From: Fibrobacter sp. UBA1313
GTDB taxonomy: Bacteria; Fibrobacterota; Fibrobacteria; Fibrobacterales; Fibrobacteraceae
NCBI GenBank assembly: GCA_002307115.1
Contig: DBTP01000089.1
Span: forward strand, 1 to 7,522
DNA length: 7,522 bases
Direction of reading: 5' to 3'
Shown piece by piece: positions 6,340-7,522 of this stretch. The first letter of the stretch is position 1. Each line of letters starts with the position of its first letter. The position numbers and the translations under genes were made by a program. The notes beneath the pieces are model-generated. The model did not search any database and was not told where the DNA came from. It saw only the letters and a program-made list of their open reading frames with translations.

Positions 6340-6360
6340 CGACTCCTGAAAAGAAAGTCA
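6340..6360. repeat. direct repeat, right copy
   Basis: Reads CGAC-T-CCTGAAAAG-AAA-GTCA, in the same orientation as 5216-5235. On the - strand its central part contains AGGAGT, which serves as the ribosome binding site of the transposase, so the repeat overlaps that gene's translation signal. Confidence 0.5.
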
Positions 6361-6389
6361 AAGATATGTTTTCTTCTTGGTATTGGAGA

Positions 6390-7138
6390 TCAGTATTGCA
6401 TTTTATCCAGCACAAACAACCGAAACCATTCTGGAATTTTGTCGGTTTCAAAATGTAATTGATCTGAACTTTTTTTGACGAACATCTGGTATGTGTGAGT
6501 CTCTGAATATTCTGAATTATCAAAAAGGAAAGCTCTGTCAGTGAGACGGAGAGCTTCGTAAAGATTGTCCATTGTTTTGTAGTAACGGTCCGAATTTTAT
6601 CTGGAGGAACATCGTGTTCGCCCAACTGTACCCTGTTGAGTACCCTTTCCTGATTTATCTGGTAATCCTGGGTTGCGATGAAGTAGAGATATGTCTTGTA
6701 TCCTGCTTCTTTCGCCTGTCGAATGAAATCGACTTTCGAGGGATGCGAAAAAACAGATTCAAACGAAAATGATGATTCGGAGAGGAGCATTTCTTGCCTT
6801 ATGAATTCGGCGATAGCTGCCGACAGGTAAGTAATATCGTTTGCTTCTTTGCTACGAATATTTTTTCCTGTCACTAGAACTTGTTCCGCGATGTTCTGCT
6901 CAGTATTTTTTTGAAATGAGGATTTCGAGAGGTATTCTTTGAGCCGGTTTTCATCAAACTGAATCGGATAGCTTTCGAGATTTAAACCTATGGGAAGTTC
7001 TTTCGTTATCTCATCTGGATTGATATGAAAATAAGTTTTGAAATAATTCTTGCTGATAAGGTAATCATAAAGCGTGGATTTACCGGAACCGTTCGGGCCA
7101 GCGAATATCCGAAGTCGCTTGACTTTCGGCTCGTTCAT
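6390..7138 (-). pseudogene. zeta-toxin-like P-loop kinase, frameshifted
   Basis: Members of this family (zeta toxin / COG4185 type ATPase) are P-loop enzymes; characterised zeta toxins phosphorylate UDP-N-acetylglucosamine and block cell-wall synthesis. The first frame gives Walker A GPNGSGKST (14-22), HINPDEI (38-44), the SFESVFSHPSK block (125-135) and RVLNRVQLGEHDVPPDKI (165-182), a hallmark of the family. After T184 this frame turns into nonsense. The expected continuation, RYYKT-MDNLYEALRLTDRAFLFDNS, is found in the -1 frame and runs to the stop at 6390-6392. One base is missing at about 6587-6592. Restoring it gives a 249-aa protein of normal family length. No slippery heptamer is present, so I call a mutation rather than programmed frameshifting. 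A sequencing error is possible. Without the C-terminal quarter the toxin is probably inactive. Its ATG overlaps the antitoxin stop as ATGA. Confidence 0.82.
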
Positions 7139-7368
7139 TTCAGTGTGATGCTCCGTGCCGGGATGCGGACATCCGGTTTCACGGTGCCGAGGATCTCCAG
7201 TTTTCCATCGGCGTATTCCTTGATAATTCTGCCCTTGGCCGTGTAGGTGATAGGGAGTCCATGGCGTTTTGCTTCAGCGACAGCAAGACGGCCCGCAGCA
7301 GAAAATATGCTCTGACGAGCATCTATTTCTACTTTATCTGTGATAATTCTGTCTTCGTTGTATAGCAT
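7135..7368 (-). CDS. putative antitoxin partner of the zeta-like toxin
   Basis: This 77-aa protein lies directly upstream of the zeta-like gene and overlaps it by four bases (ATGA), the typical layout of a toxin-antitoxin pair with coupled translation. Its second half, AVAEAKRHGLPITYTAKG followed by RIIKEYADGKLEILGTV, resembles the small proteins of about 80 aa that I recall beside COG4185-type zeta genes ('GLPVTY...REYPDG'). I do not know an experimentally tested member. The helix near residues 15-37 and the following beta-rich stretch are predictions by eye. The start is supported by AGGA (7375-7378 on the other strand), about six bases upstream. That site overlaps the stop codon of the preceding gene. 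The reading frame is intact although the toxin frame is broken. Role as antitoxin is inferred from position. Confidence 0.7.
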   Translation of the reverse strand: MLYNEDRIITDKVEIDARQSIFSAAGRLAVAEAKRHGLPITYTAKGRIIKEYADGKLEILGTVKPDVRIPARSITLK

Positions 7369-7376
7369 AATATTTC

Positions 7377-7522
7377 CTACATCCTAATATATGAAAATGT
7401 TGAATCTGAAAGATCTATCCAGTCGGGATTTTGCTGGAGAACAAGAGCTATATCAATGATAATTTCAGAAAGCAATCCGTGATGAATGGCTTTTTGCTTC
7501 GGAATGTGCCAGGGGAAAGTGA
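7377..7522 (-). CDS. 3' end of an unidentified gene upstream of the antitoxin (partial)
   Basis: Reading the - strand from the window edge, one frame stays open for 47 codons and stops with TAG at 7377-7379. The other two - strand frames hit stops. The visible C-terminus contains FPWHIPKQKAIHHGLL, then SEIIIDIALVLQQNPDWIDL, and ends FSYIRM. It looks like real protein, but I cannot place it in a family. It ends eight bases before the antitoxin start, and the antitoxin ribosome binding site overlaps its stop codon. The three genes therefore probably form one operon, and this gene may be a third component of the module or an unrelated neighbour. Confidence 0.55.
   Translation of the reverse strand, partial: TFPWHIPKQKAIHHGLLSEIIIDIALVLQQNPDWIDLSDSTFSYIRM

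Larger units (their letters stand above)
5216..6360 (-). mobile_element. putative insertion element carrying a DD35E transposase
   Basis: The limits given are those of an imperfect direct repeat on either side of the transposase gene: 5216-5235 and 6340-6360 share CGAC, then CCTGAAAAG, then GTCA. I could not find terminal inverted repeats or a proven target duplication, so the true ends are uncertain. The left end probably falls near 5200-5235, because the RHS-like reading frame loses its family pattern there. The right end lies before the 3' end of the zeta-like gene at 6390. Confidence 0.35.

Noticed and set aside
6140..6586. Continuation of the zeta-like reading frame beyond codon 184, running into the transposase start
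   Set aside because: The continuation has no family pattern, while the -1 frame carries the expected C-terminus; the long frame is a by-product of the frameshift.
6580..6600. Programmed -1 ribosomal frameshift in the zeta-like gene
   Set aside because: The shift region (CGG ACC GTT) has no slippery heptamer and no obvious downstream stem; a plain deletion is simpler.
7391..7459. 22-codon + strand frame near the right edge
   Set aside because: Very short, no ribosome binding site, and opposite a more plausible partial gene on the - strand.
1..7522. CRISPR arrays, tRNA and rRNA genes
   Set aside because: No regularly spaced repeats, cloverleaf-like segments or rRNA-like sequence were seen on either strand.

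Overview
The window reads as a bacterial chromosome segment of moderate GC content, with a conserved housekeeping operon on the left and an accessory, partly decayed region on the right. Lipoprotein signal peptidase and a MurC-type ligase imply a peptidoglycan-containing bacterium, probably Gram-negative. The combination of RHS-like fragments, a DD35E transposase and a zeta-type toxin module reminded me of Fibrobacter-like gut bacteria, but no marker here is diagnostic, so the taxonomic guess is weak.

Region 1 (1-3320, + strand) is a tight operon: possibly the last codons of an upstream gene, then lspA (signal peptidase II), an RluD-type 23S rRNA pseudouridine synthase with an unusual charged C-terminal tail, and a MurC/Mpl-like Mur ligase of a non-canonical subtype. 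lspA and rluD overlap by 26 nt, and the ligase follows after 11 nt. The operon ends in a structured intergenic region (3321-3461) with competing hairpins and a good bidirectional intrinsic terminator at 3397-3429.

Region 2 (3462-4448, - strand) is a convergent single gene for a diguanylate cyclase: a CRP-like sensor domain lacking the usual phosphate-binding arginine, followed by a catalytically complete GGEEF domain with an inhibitory I-site. Its leader and the roughly 310-base non-coding stretch to 4758 hold several short inverted repeats.

Region 3 (4759-7522) is accessory. A short + strand gene encodes what looks like an orphan piece of an RHS/YD-repeat core that stops where the core should continue. 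Next comes a - strand DD35E (rve) transposase with a predicted N-terminal membrane segment, a nested palindrome inside the 3' end of its coding sequence, and an imperfect 20-bp DIRECT repeat at its two sides. Upstream of it on the same strand is a translationally coupled toxin-antitoxin-type operon: the end of an unidentified gene, a 77-aa putative antitoxin, and a zeta-like P-loop kinase broken by a one-base frameshift. The picture is of an RHS locus truncated by mobile DNA and of a decaying toxin module. I see no clearly new multi-gene system. The most unusual items are the architecture of the transposase locus, the broken zeta gene beside an intact antitoxin, and the non-canonical Mur ligase.
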